Part shown: piece by piece, positions 17,698 to 30,018 of the stretch
How the letters are laid out: the number at the start of each line of letters is the position of its first letter
How positions within the stretch are numbered: position 1 is the first letter of the stretch
Source of the DNA: Antennarius striatus
Taxonomy: Eukaryota > Chordata > Actinopteri > Lophiiformes > Antennariidae
Length of the DNA: 64,000 nt
Assembly: GCF_040054535.1 (NCBI RefSeq)
Contig: NC_090783.1
Location: 6,153,501-6,217,500 of the forward strand
Direction: 5' to 3'
The notes under the pieces: generated by a model
Database searches by the model: none
Told to the model about the DNA's origin: nothing
Seen by the model: only the letters and a program-made list of their open reading frames with translations
Translations under genes and position numbers: made by a program

Positions 17698-18180
17698 AGA
17701 TAACGTGTGGCTGGAAGCTTTTTTTTTTAAATGACATCTTCTCAATTCTATATGCTGTCCTCAGCTTTGTGCTTAAAATCCTCTAGATCAGCATCTTGCT
17801 GTCAGCCTTTTCATTATGGTATACATACTGTTACACACACACATCATTAAAATTGTAGAATTGTAAGGTGTAGCATTCCGTGCTTCTGTAAGAAATATGA
17901 AATTCTTTCAGCATGAACAGTGAAACACACTCTGCTGGCTATGTAACAAATTGATTGTGGAAGATTTAGTTTCTTTAAAGTCAAATTTCAAATATTGTGG
18001 TCAGAACAATGGCGATGTGAAACCAGGGAGTCTTGTGAATGAAATGGAATGTAAAAAATGTGCTTGGGCCAAGAATGAAACTTTTACTGTTTTCTGTGTC
18101 TTTTTCAGTAAGATAAAACATTTCTAAATAATGATGACTTATGTTGTGGTATTACTCAACCATGTCGTATTACTGGAAAA
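17698..18180. other. ttc39b 3' UTR and flank
   Basis: AT-rich sequence after the ttc39b stop. No canonical AATAAA is evident close to the stop, so the 3' end is not placed. No coding potential seen. Confidence 0.4.
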
Positions 18181-18189
18181 AACAACAAC

Positions 18190-19690
18190 TGTAAATCTTC
18201 TCCTTTTGGCTTTTCTCTCCAGGGGTCGCCACAGCGAATCAGTTGCCCCCATCTAACCCTTTCTTCTACATTCTCTTCTCTCACACCAACTACCTTCATG
18301 TCCTCTTTCACTACATCCATAAACCTCCTCTTTGGTCTTCCTCTAGGCCTCCTGTCTGGCAGTTCAAAACTCAGCATCCTTCTACCAATATATTCACTAT
18401 CTCTCCTCTGGACATGTCCAAACCATCTCAGTCTGGCCTCTCTGACTTTATCTCCAAAACCTCTAACATGTTCTGTCCCTCTGATGTACTCATTCCTGAT
18501 CCTATCCTTCCTGGTCACTCCCAAAGAGAACCTCAGCATCTTTATCTCTGCTACCTCCAGCTCTGTCTCCTGTCTTTTCCTCAGTAACACTGTCTCTAGA
18601 CCAAACAACATCGCTGGTCTCACCACAGTTTTGTACACCTTTCCTTTCATTTTAGCTGAAACTGTCTTACAGTCCTCATACATGCCCTGCACCGCTCTAA
18701 CATACTTCTCTGCCACTCCAGACACTCCAGTTCCTCTCTGGGCACCCTGTCACAAGCTTTCTACAGAAAGACAATGCAGCTCTGTCTGGCCTTCTCTGTA
18801 CTTCTTTATCAAAATCTTCAAAGCAAATAATTAATCCCGGAGGAAATTGCACATATCCACTGCTCAGGTGGATAAATACTGGATAAAAAAAAAACACCAA
18901 AGGACAAAACACAAGACATACACTACACTAGCAGACACATGTAGCATTAACAGGACATATACTAAATTATCACTAAAATATAAACAGTATAAAATTTAAA
19001 TAACAAAAATAAAAAGTGAAAGTGAAAATTAGCAGCATGGGGGTAGGGTACACCCTTCTTACAATGTAAGGCATCACTAATATCAGATCATCTAATATCT
19101 ATCTCACAATGGTGTAAGTGAAATACTGAATCTGTAGTACTTTTTTTTTTGGCATGAAACTGTACTGCTGCTCACAAATGCTCACTTCTGCCCTTTGTCT
19201 AGCTTCCACTACTCTCTCCCATAACTTCATTGTATGGCTCATCAGCTTTATTCCTCTCTAGTTGCTACAACTCTGCACATCTCCCTTGTTCTTAAAAATG
19301 GGCACCAGCACACTTCTCCTCAATTCCACGGGAATCTTCTTGCTATCTAAGATCCTGTTGAACAACCCAGAAACTCTACTGCCACCTCTCCTAGACACTT
19401 CCATACCTCCACAGGTATATCATCAGGACCAAGTGCCTTTCCACTCTTCAGCCTCTTCAATGCACTCCTCACTTCTTGACTAATCTTTGCTACATCCTGG
19501 TCCACAACAGCCACCTCTTCTAGTCTTCTCTATCATTTTCCTTGTTCATCAACTCTTCAAAGTACTCTTTCCATCTTCCCATTACAATACTGACACCTGT
19601 CAATACACTTCCATCCCTATCCTTAATCACCCTAACCTGCTGCACATCTCTCCGATCTGTCTTGCCAACCCCAAAAAAACAACTGTAAAT
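18190..19690 (-). mobile_element. Decayed RTE-like LINE, reverse transcriptase fragment
   Basis: On the minus strand, 19690 to about 19121 codes for the middle of a LINE reverse transcriptase (VPIFKNKGDVQSCSN, IKLMSHTMKLWERVVEA, VSICEQQYSF), and 18826 to 18190 for its end (KKYREGQTELHC, VAEKYVRAVQGMYEDC, LEVAEIKMLRF, ARLRWFGHVQRRDSEYIGRR, RRPRGRPKRR). The region after ELHC is broken and deleted around the FVDLEKAYDRVP part, removing the first RT aspartate motif. Stops and frameshifts are frequent, so it is dead. A second element at 18830-19120 interrupts it. RTE-clade membership is judged from remembered family phrases. Confidence 0.85.
18830..19120 (+). mobile_element. Element nested inside the RTE-like LINE, with AAATA target duplication
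   Basis: About 290 bases with no LINE coding similarity, flanked on both sides by AAATA (18825-18829 and 19121-19125). The LINE reading frame resumes across the gap (TTDSVF on one side, FALKIL on the other), so the insertion point is exact. It begins with TTAATCCCGGAGGAAATTGC, a tail motif also present at 7441-7463, suggesting a SINE or LINE 3' end. Confidence 0.7.
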
Positions 19691-20734
19691 AACTAACATA
19701 TTACATTGAAAAAATGTATTATATATTTGTCTTGGTAAATTTTATTTACTGAAAATAGAAATATGCAAGGTATGAATGTGTTTCATCAAAGCCCATAAAA
19801 TACAATATGCTCAAATAAACAATATTACAAATAAATATCACATGAAGTGGACATTCCTGCTGTCAGCATGCCAATTGTACTCTCCATCAAAACTTGTGAT
19901 ATCTGCAGCATTGTGCTGTGTGATACAACTGAACATTTCAGAGTGGCCTTTCATTGTGGTCAGTTTAAAGCATGCAATAATAATCATGCTGTATAATCAG
20001 CATCTTGTTGTGCCAAAGGTGGGATAGATTATTTAGGCAAAGGAGAAGTGCTGACGATCACGGATTTAGACAGATTTATTAGCGATGTTTGAGAGAAATG
20101 GTTATTTTGTGTGTATAGAAAATAATTTAGATGTTTGAGTTCATCTCATGAAAAATTGGAGCAAAAACAAAAGTGTTGCGTTCAGTATATGCCATGAACA
20201 TTATATAGTTTTTAAAGTGATGCTAACATAGACATTATGCAGTATTTCTAGGTTTAGGAGGAGGTCATTATACACACTTTTAGAATACTGTAAATGTATT
20301 CTTAAGTCTAGTTCAAGCCTCATGGTTGACAAATGTCTAGACGTTTCGAAAGGTTTTAGAACCCAAGATTTCCCCTCAGAAAGGGTAAAAAAAAAATTTG
20401 GGGGGTCTAATTTTAAAATGAATGAATATGAATGTGAATCATTTACAGACTGGTGTTGTCAATTATCTGTCTCCACCATCTAACCACTAGATCAAGAGAC
20501 ACGAGGATATTGAATATAATTTGAGAATTTTTTTTTACTTTAGACTGATTTATGGAATCTCCCAGTGATGACAGTTACTCCGCGAGGTTTATTTTTTCTT
20601 ACTTTATTTAAAACAAAACGACAACGCAACTACGAGTTTTTAAATGCGCCCCGCTGTCCCAGCTGTCAGTGCCGGTGACCACGTGTAGTCTGAGGCGATC
20701 AGCTGACTTTGCCGAGGGAGGAAGAGGAGTGAAG
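19691..20734. other. Intergenic region upstream of dnajb14
   Basis: AT-rich and without recognisable exons or repeats until about 20580, where GC content rises toward the dnajb14 start. A CACGTG E-box sits at 20680-20685, about 50 bases before the ATG. This is the ttc39b side of the junction between the two synteny blocks. Confidence 0.4.
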
Positions 20735-21833
20735 ATGGAAGGGAACAGGGACGAAGCGGAAAAATGTATAAATATAGCGACGAAAGCTTTTGAAGCCGGA
20801 GATAAAGAGAAAGCTTTGAAGTTTCTTAATAAAGCGGAGAAGCTGTATCCGACTGACAGAGCCAGAGGTACATCCGCTCGAACTGTCCGGTTAGCATTCA
20901 GGGCTAACTTAGCCTTAACGTCAGCTAGCAGCTAGCGTTTGATAACATCACTAGCGGTTAGCACCTTAGCGGATACCGGATAACCAGTGCCGCTATTTGT
21001 ATTATAGTCAACATTTGTCGAAAATAAAACTACTTAAAGAAGTAAAGCAGTTGACTTTACAGTCCGATTTCTGTCTCTTTAGTCTATCTTGGGCCTGGTG
21101 TTATCTGGGCTAACAGGGCTAGCTGGCTAAGCTAGTTTCCTAATGAGAAAGCTCCGCTTGTTGGATTTCTCTCCAGTCTGATGTAACTTGTTAATAATTG
21201 TTAACTATCAGTGAAGCATTAAAAAGTTCCAGAGGGACAAGTCTGATAACTGACACGTCAAACTATCAAACAGTCACTTATCATTGTCTGTTCCCTTTGA
21301 CGATTGAGACAAATTTTGTAGTTATAATATGCTAGTTTAACCTTACCTCATTAATACTACTTTGAAAAGGCCGTGGATTTTTGGATTTAGGATTCGGGTG
21401 AGTAAATAACAGGTTAATGAAACCTGGGGATTGTGGAACTGGGGTTAACGTTAGCTGAAACTCTCCTAATCCAATATTTAAGTGCTTCGAGAGTCTTAAT
21501 GCATTGGATGACTGAAAACTGGTGGTTAAAAACAGTAGAATCTTAATGATGAACTTGTTCACCACCTTTTCTGTAGATGACTTCAAACCTTGTCTTGTTG
21601 GAATGGTGCAGACTGCATCCATCCCTCACTGGGGCAAATTTAAAGATTAATGACAGTACATCAAACGCTTTAACATTCTGTCTGTGACAGTGAAGTGTGT
21701 TCTTGTTGTAGCGTTCACTCTAGAACTGTGAGGTTCTGTCTCTTTTACAGTGTAACATCCTCGCTGTCTCCAGCATCCTAACATTCTCTGTCTTATCTAG
21801 GGTGCACCCCGTTTTTTTTGCCTGTAGCTGTCT

Positions 21834-21919
<86 letters not shown>

Positions 21920-24900
21920 GTGCCACATCATTTCAATTTTGTCAGGCAAAAGCCACCATAAGTCCTGTCCCTAACAGCGATACGTTCCATCAGCATCTCC
22001 TCGGAATGAAGGGGATATGAGTGGACATACCTCTGCTTGGTGCTGATGCTGGAGATTTGTACCAATTGTTATAGTGGGTGGAAGGATATTTTAATATATA
22101 GGACAGTATGAACACTGAAAGGATATGTGTTGTGTTCTGTTTGGTTTCACCATGACAAACCTATTTGGGATAGGATGGTGGCTTGTGCACACGCAGCGGC
22201 TCCTCTCTCCCGCTAGAGCAGTTCTTTTGTGTGTTTTTTTACTGCCTGTGGGTCTGAGAGGACTGTAATTTCATTTGTGCTGTATGTTGTGCATATATGG
22301 TACATTTGACAATAAAGTTGACTATGACTATTAAAGGACTCAGTGGGGGAATTACCTCGGTTTTGAGCCTGGAAAGATTGTTCACAATCATTTGAGTGAA
22401 TGGCTCTTGTAAGGGAAAATACATGCAGGTAGAAGGATTGTTTAAGTGTACTGTATTGTTCTTTACACATCCTGTTAAAAGGCTGGTATAATAACACAAA
22501 AAATCCTTTGGAATTAATTAATCATAAGGTTTCCTACTAAAATAAGGGTACTCGCTTATATTGCATGCGTAAATCAGCAGCTATGAAAGTAACTTCTGGC
22601 CTTTCTTAGTACCTTGCACCACTTCCTTTACAGTCATACTGTTCAGTGCACCATTGGCAATAAGTTCAATGGTTCTGTGAACTCTGTTTTGTGTTCAGTA
22701 TGACTTAAAATCAGCCTTACGATTATTTTAACCTACTTTAAATGGCTGATTATTTGTCATAGTATTTTTTTTGTTTGTGCATGGCAATACAAGCATATTA
22801 TCCCCCAACAATCACGATATACCAACTGGGATGTTTTTTTATTGTTCAACGTCATCAGCACTGAAACTAAAATATGCCCAAATGATACACACAGCTATTT
22901 CAGTCACAAGCTCTTCTAGTTGAGACCTACAGTATATATTATTATAATATATATTGTTTGTGCTTGTGTCATGCATGTTGCTTAGAATTCGACTTGGCAT
23001 TCAGAGAAGACAGTTGCAGCATATAATCACAGGGGTATTACAGAAATGGAGGCCTTTGCCCAAGAGGAATGGGCCAATGTTTCTCAGGGACACCGTCAGC
23101 CACTGGTGATGCATCACGTTTGCAGCAGTACAAGTCATTAAAGGGCTGAATATTGTCTAGACCTTCCAAGTAAGAATTCTTGTTGTGGGTTGTCTCCCCA
23201 TCGCATTGCAGCTTATGCCATGCCACAGTCACCTTTTTGTGGAAAGTTTTTCTCTGTCAGGCAGTGATCTTTTATTCAATCAGTAATCCTTACATCAAAA
23301 TAAATTTAGAGTTCTGACCGGTGATCGTTCATCCTGGACCATATTTTGGGAAAAGTGCCTCTAACAACAAATCATGACATTGAGTGTCATTCTGATTGTT
23401 TATATACTCAAGTTTAAGGTATCAGTATGTGTACAACACAAAGCTGTGCATCATAATCATTACTAAACCATGACAAAAGTATTAGAATTGCATTGAACCA
23501 GGAACTTGAAATCCAAAGTCGCATCAAAACTGAAAATTGGCAGACATGACATTACTCCTTTTTCCAACATATTTCATTTAGTGACAATGGTTACTGATTT
23601 TGATCATTTAAAAAAACAATTTCTAACTTTTTTTTTTCCTATTTCACTTCCTTAGTTTTGTTGGATGCGCTGACAAAGAATGGCAGCTCAACGGCAAATG
23701 GCGCGTATCGTAGGAGGCCAGCAGAAAGCTCGGAAAGCAGCGAGTTTCAGCCAGAACGGGAACGTCAGGAGTCTGGAGGAGGTGACTCTGCTAAAGTCTT
23801 CACCCAAGACCAGGTGGACGGTGTACAAAGGTGAACATTTAAGCAATCTGTGTTGTATGTTTCATTCCGTATTTCTCTCTCCACTAATAAATGCCATCAT
23901 TTGTCCCATTTCAGTCAGCTTTTTTGGTGTTTTCATGCGATTTTTTTTTTAACCAAAACAATGCTGTCAGTGTCGCACTTGGTTAGAACCTTTTCACTTC
24001 AAACTTATGCACACTCCACTAATGCCATGGGAACTTCTTCACCATGGTGTCTTGGTCGTGAGAGAACAAAGTGAGAGGTATATAGAGGTGTGTAGCTAAT
24101 CATTACATGCTCCAGTTTTACATTAAGAGATAGGACTATGGAGAAGCAGATTGCTTTTTAGCTACATCATTCTGCCTCTAATTAGATCATAGAAAGTTAT
24201 ATATTACAACTTCAGTTCATGTCTAGTATTTATCATAATTTGAAATAGTGTGTGAGGTTGCTTTAACGGGAGCAGACGCATTTCTTCTGTCTCCTGTTTC
24301 TATAACTCAGTGATTCTCACCAACTCTCTGTAATAACAAAAATGACGAAAGGAAAAGTGGAGGAGAATGAAGACAAGAAGATGAAAACTTTACACCGTAT
24401 CTCCTCTTCTATAGAAGAGTTAAAGAATGAACATAAGTAGATGAGGAATGCCATGGAAGAAATGAGAAGAAGCAAATTTGGAAAGATATGGAAGAAAAAA
24501 AACGCACATTGTTGTCTTGGAACAGGACAACAAAGACTGGATGATTTGGAGCAAAGAATTTGCATGAATGATGTGATCATCACTGGCATAAAAGCCAAGC
24601 CACGTACTTATGCACATGCTGTGGCCAGGGGAAGAGGACTAGGAATACATCGCTGACAGATTGCAAAGCAACAGGTGATTTCTCAACTCAGATCTGGAGA
24701 TAACTAGATGTCCGGACCAGATTGAAACATGTTATCCACTACCATCTGGGGGTAGGAGACCACCTGCAATGTTGGCAAAATTCTACAACCGTAAGCACAA
24801 GATTGCTCTTCTGAAACAAATCTTCAAATTGAAAGGAAAAAATGTCTACATTAATGAGAATCTCACTAAAAAAATGCTGATATTGCCAAAAAGGCTCATC

Positions 24901-27900
24901 AACTGAAGAAGAATGGGTTGATCGACAAATACCTGCAGGATCGTCATCAAAATAAAAGGGGCTTTCTCCGGAGCAGATGAAAACAATGTGCCGAGGAGGT
25001 GGCGACATATGATCAATAACGTATAGCCAAAAATATAAACTAATTACAGCACAGCAAAAAATAGCTGTGTCTGTCTTAAGGATCTTAACCAGAGAACTGC
25101 TGAGCAAGATAGTTTGGAGTTGATAAATTTGTGGAAATGTCATGACTGACCTAAATGGAATTGTTGACCCTGACAACTTCTACAATAACGGGATGGACAA
25201 CAGTTTTACTACACCATAGATCAGTACAACAGAATCACTTCAATAGCAGGAGCATGTAAACCAATTATGGACACATTAAGGATTACAAAGAACAATTGAA
25301 AAACCATTCAACCTCATCAGTGTCAGAAACATGGATTAATGAAAACAAAGTCATGGATTTCTGTTTTAAGGGACAACATCAAGTTTGAGGCTTTAAAGAG
25401 CATGTCAATATCTGTTGATAATAAAATGTGTAATGTGTAGCTGTTGAAGTGTCTGACAATCTGGTTAATTTTCTTGGATAAACACTGTTTCTGCTGAGGG
25501 AGGTTACCGGTAATATGATCAGTATATTCTTGTCGAGAATACTGGCAAGGTCAGCTTTTTGTTTTGACTTTGTGGTTTTAACAAACCTTGCCGTTCCTAG
25601 GAAAAATGTAAACATGGTTATGTTCGAGGTTATATCTGAGACAAAGGCTAATATCTGGAATTGCAGGAAATTGTTGCATGGATGTTATAGCTACACTGAT
25701 AAGAGCATGAACGGTTGAAAAAACAATGTGTCATAATGAGTGTTAAAATTCACAGTATGACCTGGTTGAAAACATTTACTGTCTGAGTTGGCTGACAACA
25801 TATTGGAACGAGAGAGGTGTTTAATTCTGGGGGACGGGCATTTCACAAACCAAATAGCTTCTACCCAGCAGCCCATTTTTTCAGATGGTGGTGTTGATGT
25901 TGCAAATGTGATGGAGGTGTGAAGTCTGTTGTCATAACATGTCCAAAATAAATAAAAAATAAATACCAGTGCATTGCAACTGTACTCTATTCCCTGGTGT
26001 TTTCAAATTGTACTCTGTTCTTTGAACAGACATCTTCTAAGAACAAATGAGTTGTGCACTATCGTATGCTTTACTCCACCATCGTTGTTGCCTGAAGTGA
26101 TGAACAGTTGAAAAACAGGTATTGTTGAAGGTTAATTTATTTCTCCGCTTCTAGCAGAATCAAGGTAACCAAATAAAGTCTTTGATAAATTCAGGTCAAA
26201 CATCCAATGATGGAAAACAACATTAAATAGCTGGCCCAGCTGTAGTAAACCAGAATTTCAACATCAGTAAGATTAGTCAAGCTATAGACTAATTTTCTCT
26301 GAGTTGTGAAGTTGAATGCCATTCACGTGTTACACTAAAGCCAGGAGCACGAACATGTTACCATCGTGTCAGTCAGCTGCTTCACTCTGTGTTCTCCTCT
26401 TTCAGAATAAAGCGATGTAAGGACTACTATGAAGTGCTGGGTGTCGGTAAAGAAGTGGGTGATGATGAGCTAAAGAGAGCCTACAGGAAACTAGCACTCA
26501 AGTTCCATCCCGATAAAAACCATGCACCTGGGGCAACTGAGGCCTTTAAAAGTAATTATGTCAAGATTCTATAATCAGCTCTTCTTTGTCTACATGTCGT
26601 ATGTTGTTGCCGTAGGAGAAGGGGTGCTATTTCGATATAAAATGTATTTTGCATGATATAAAAATACGGCAAAAAAAACAAAACAGCTCTTCCCAACATT
26701 GATACATCTACTGTGTCCTGCTTCAGAGATTGGCAATGCATATGCAGTGCTGAGCAACCCAGACAAAAGACGGCAGTACGACCTAACAGGAGGAGAGGAG
26801 CCGAGCAGCCCGGGACACTCACACGGAGGAGGCTTTGAGTTCCACCGGGGCTTCGAGGCAGACATCACTCCAGAGGACCTCTTCAACATGTTCTTTGGCG
26901 GCGGCTTCCCCTCCTGTAAGACCCTGTACATTTATTAACAAGTTGCTGTCATTCATCATCCATCCTGTCCCATTTAAATGTCAAATATATTGGTTTCATT
27001 CTTACAAGGATCAGTTGATTAAGCAATGACCTTTTAATTTAGAAGGTGAATATATGACATGTTTTGAACGTTCTGTTGAATTCTGAGATTTTCCGGGCCT
27101 GATCTTCGCTATAATATACACTGAAAAAACGTGATTGAGTCTTGAACGCTGATCTTTTGGAGTTGGTAACATATTCCACAGCTTAGAGTCTGACCAACAT
27201 CATATTTTATCTACAGCAAGCCCACACACTTTCAACAACGGCAGAACGAGCTACAGCCGTCAGACGGATCACCGACAAGAGAGAACAGAAGAGAGAGGAG
27301 ATGTATGTAAATGTTTTTTAATGTTCCATCACACATTAGAATGTTAACTGATGTGTGCCTTAAAGAAACCAATCCTTTGACTGAAGGACTCATTGTATTT
27401 TTTTTTTTCAACAGGGTGGTTTCTCCATGTTTATCCAGCTGATGCCCATTTTGGTCCTGATTTTAGTGTCAATTCTCAGCCAGGTGATGGTGTCCCCTCC
27501 ACCCTACAGCCTCTATTCTAGACCGTAAGTATGGACACTCTGCTGCCACTAGCATCCCACAGGATGAAACAGGCCTCCACTCACATTCCAGTTGACTGAC
27601 AATTTGGTTTCAGGGAAATTGTGATGGTTCTCAGTCTTTTGACAAAAGCTTGTACTTCTGCCATCCCTTCCAGGTCTACGGGGCAGACAGTAAAACGGCA
27701 GACGGAAAACCTGCATGTTGACTACTATGTCACCAGAGATTTCAAGTCTGAGTTTAAGGGCTCAGCGCTGCAGCAGATTGAGAAAAATGTTGAGGAAGAC
27801 TATATCTCTAATGTCAGAAATAACTGTTGGAAGGAAAGACAGACAAGTGAGTATGCACGGGTGGAGAACTAAGTGCTGCAAACCAGTAAGATTTTCTGCT

Positions 27901-28088
27901 TTGAACTGTTTGTCCTGACACTTGACTGATTGGCCATATTGTTTTTGTGTTTGTCTCATGCAGAAACAGACCTGCTTTATGCTGCTAAGGTATACAGGGA
28001 TGACCGAATGCGTAAGAAGGCAGAACTTATGACCATGGATAACTGCAGGGAGCTGGACAGACTAAATAACATTTACAGAGGTGGATGA
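20735..28088 (+). CDS. dnajb14: DnaJ (Hsp40) homolog subfamily B member 14, ER membrane J-protein
   Basis: Tail-anchored ER co-chaperone with its J domain facing the cytosol, recruiting Hsp70 for membrane-protein quality control. Exons: 20735-20867, 23656-23830, 26406-26551, 26727-26915, 27217-27302, 27415-27524, 27674-27846, 27964-28088; phases agree and give 378 residues (human 379). The N-terminus [11 protein letters not shown] opens a short TPR-like helical pair. The J domain spans about residues 102-170: [24 protein letters not shown] with an intact HPD, then [16 protein letters not shown] Gly/Phe-rich segment follows ([19 protein letters not shown]). The exon at 27415 carries one hydrophobic membrane helix ([17 protein letters not shown]). 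The DUF1977-type tail has [11 protein letters not shown] and ends in NNIYRGG. The N-terminus and tail fit DNAJB14 rather than DNAJB12. AATAAA lies at 28595-28600. Intron 1 has a long CA tract; intron 2 a decayed LINE. Confidence 0.95.
21835..21915. repeat. (CA)n microsatellite in dnajb14 intron 1
   Basis: About 80 bases of uninterrupted CA dinucleotides. Long open frames on both strands here are artefacts of the repeat. Confidence 0.98.
24325..25927 (+). mobile_element. Decayed LINE with ORF1 and endonuclease remnants (copy B) in dnajb14 intron 2
   Basis: 24333-24660 translates, with one early stop, to a coiled-coil ORF1-like protein ([41 protein letters not shown]). 24724-24950 continues with [29 protein letters not shown] and, after a one-base loss in the A run near 24870, [19 protein letters not shown], an RNA-binding C-terminus typical of LINE ORF1. 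Around 25315-25360 [10 protein letters not shown] resembles the TETW motif of an AP endonuclease. 25523-25927 is the 3' part shared with copy A at 12918. The reverse transcriptase is missing, so the copy is internally deleted. Confidence 0.75.
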
Positions 28089-28620
28089 GAAGGACGCTTT
28101 TAGATAATGTATAATAGATGTTTATGTTCATGTTTTTTAAAGAAAGAATTTACACTAGGAGAAAAAACTCGCTGAAATAATTTAGTTCTATTGTTCAAGA
28201 TTTTAAATGCCCCCCCCGCCCCCCCTTCCTCATGTCCACCTGCCAACTCTTTTCCTTCCTTACTCCTGCCTGATCCTGGGAGCCACCTTGTTACGTCTTA
28301 ATGAACCAATCTACGTACTGTAGAAAGCCACAGAGCGTTTCTTGTTTTTGCTCTGCTTTTCTTCTGTTTTCCTGTCAACAAGGAGGATGAGGACACCTGA
28401 TTGTAAAGGCATGTTCTTCAACGCGTAAGAACCTTGGGAGTTTTTCAATGTAAAGATCAACGAACACCTTTCAGCATCATCTGCTTAACATAAACTTAAG
28501 ATGAGAAGTTGTAGGTCCATCTTGAGTTACATTCCTTCAGCCGATATCCATTTCTTGAACACTGGAAAAAGAAAAAAAAAAAAAGATAAAATTGAATAAA
28601 GCTTTGAGCTTTCTGTTCAT
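28089..28620 (+). terminator. dnajb14: dnajb14 3' UTR and polyadenylation signal
   Basis: Non-coding sequence after the stop, with a C-rich run near 28210 and an A-rich run just before AATAAA at 28595-28600, a clear polyadenylation signal. Confidence 0.6.
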
Positions 28621-29811
28621 GTCCACATGTGGGTGAAGATTACAGATTTTGAAGAGACCTGTGATTTTTGCTACAAGAGAACATGTTGTTCATTCAAAAT
28701 GTGACGTTAATGGGGACTACACGAGAACATTGAGTTTTTCATAAATGGTTGTACATTTTCATTTTTGAATGTTTGAAGTTTATGCAGTTATTTAAGAAAC
28801 TATAGAGGAAACAGTTTTTTCTTCAGTGCTCGCCTAATCATTTAAATAAAATAAAATTACCTAACACTGCGTGCATTTGTGTCACTGAGTCAGATGTCAG
28901 TTTGAAAGAAAAGTGTTGTATCTCAGCTAATGGAATGCAGCCGTGCAAATGGTTTGTTTTATCATTTCGGAGATTACTGCTGCCATCCCAAAACAGTGAC
29001 GCACTTTTGGCTACAAATTTGTTCCTGTGAAGACCATTGAAAATGAGGTTTCAGTTATCTTGTATAACCAAGGAAAGTTGTTTGAACATCACCGACCCAT
29101 TATTCGATGATGAAATGCTACTGAATGAAACCTATTGACTGTACAGTATATGTGAAGAGTATTTTGTAGAGATATTTCAGTGAGCTGGGATGATATCCTT
29201 CCTGTGTGTATTGCAGCGGAAGCAGAAATCTCATTGATAATTAGACTGATCAAATGAAACCAATGGGGACATGATGCAGTTTTTTTCTTCAGTGTGTACA
29301 ATTTATTGTTATCTATTTTTTAAAGAGAAAGGGTTCAAATGGTCCTCAGCAGCTGACCCGGGGTATGAAGCTTTTCTACAACAAAGGGTTCCAAAGTGTT
29401 TCCTTATTTCCTTCTGCAATGATTCATATTTAATCATTCATTCATTGTCATGTAACGCCGCTGTATTCGCCATAGTGGGTCACGGAGAGCTGGAGCCTAT
29501 CCCAGCTGGCATGGGGCGTGAGGCGGGGGACACTCCGGGCACGACGCCAGTGCACCGCGGCATATTTAATCAATGTGGCCAAATTTTCACTGTTATTCTT
29601 TCACTTGAATTGGAAAAGCAAGACAAGAACTCAATTGATGATATGTAAAATAAGAGCTGTTATTTTTTTAGTAGAACCACAAACCAAACAAGCAAATTTA
29701 ATTTAAAAGTCTTTGGAGTCTATGTGGAAATGATGTTTTATGGCGCTGAATTTGCATTTTCGATAACTGACGTTCAAAGTTATGATGCCCTTGCCTATTG
29801 GTTTACTGGGG
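28621..29811. other. Intergenic region between dnajb14 and pla2g12a
   Basis: No coding exon seen. It contains a widespread fish repeat at 29428-29562 (separate entry). The rest is AT-rich unique-looking sequence with further AATAAA hexamers near 28848, which could be an alternative end for dnajb14. Confidence 0.4.
29428..29562 (+). repeat. Teleost interspersed repeat (GGAGCCTATCCCAGCTG type)
   Basis: Starts with ATTCATTCATT and then carries GGTCACGGAGAGCTGGAGCC, TATCCCAGCTGGCATGGGGC and GGCGGGGGACACTCC, the well-known fish dispersed repeat whose consensus reads as genome text with CATTCA at the left and a GC-rich body. A second partial copy (left end) is at 55153-55212. Confidence 0.7.
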
Positions 29812-29821
29812 GTCACGTGAC
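29812..29821. promoter_or_regulatory. Palindromic E-box GTCACGTGAC upstream of pla2g12a
   Basis: Perfect 10-base palindrome matching the CLEAR/TFEB-MITF-USF type of E-box, about 200 bases before the pla2g12a ATG. An inverted CCAAT box (ATTGG) is 15 bases upstream at 29797, and a second CACGTG lies at about 29988, 30 bases before the ATG. Confidence 0.45.
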
Positions 29822-30018
29822 AATGTCAAATGCGGAAGCAGTTTCCACAACCGTGTCAAGAGGGGGAAGGCTTTGAGTCGCCGTGTCAGCTGGAGGCGAA
29901 ATGAAAACAACCGGGACCGAAAGTTTAGACGCCAGAAACTTAAACGTTTTGAAGAAAAACGAAATTTAAATTAAACCAATGTTTGGTCACGTGTTGGGAT
30001 CTGTCTATCAAGCGGACT

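Noticed and set aside
18156-18725. 189-residue minus-strand open frame as a host gene
   Set aside because: It is the C-terminal part of a LINE reverse transcriptase, with the rest broken nearby.
20735-28088. DNAJB12 as identity of the J-protein gene
   Set aside because: The [11 protein letters not shown] start and the NNIYRGG end fit DNAJB14, not DNAJB12.
29983-30018. In-frame extension upstream of the pla2g12a ATG
   Set aside because: It opens with TTG rather than ATG and would bury the signal peptide; the ATG at 30019 gives a proper one.
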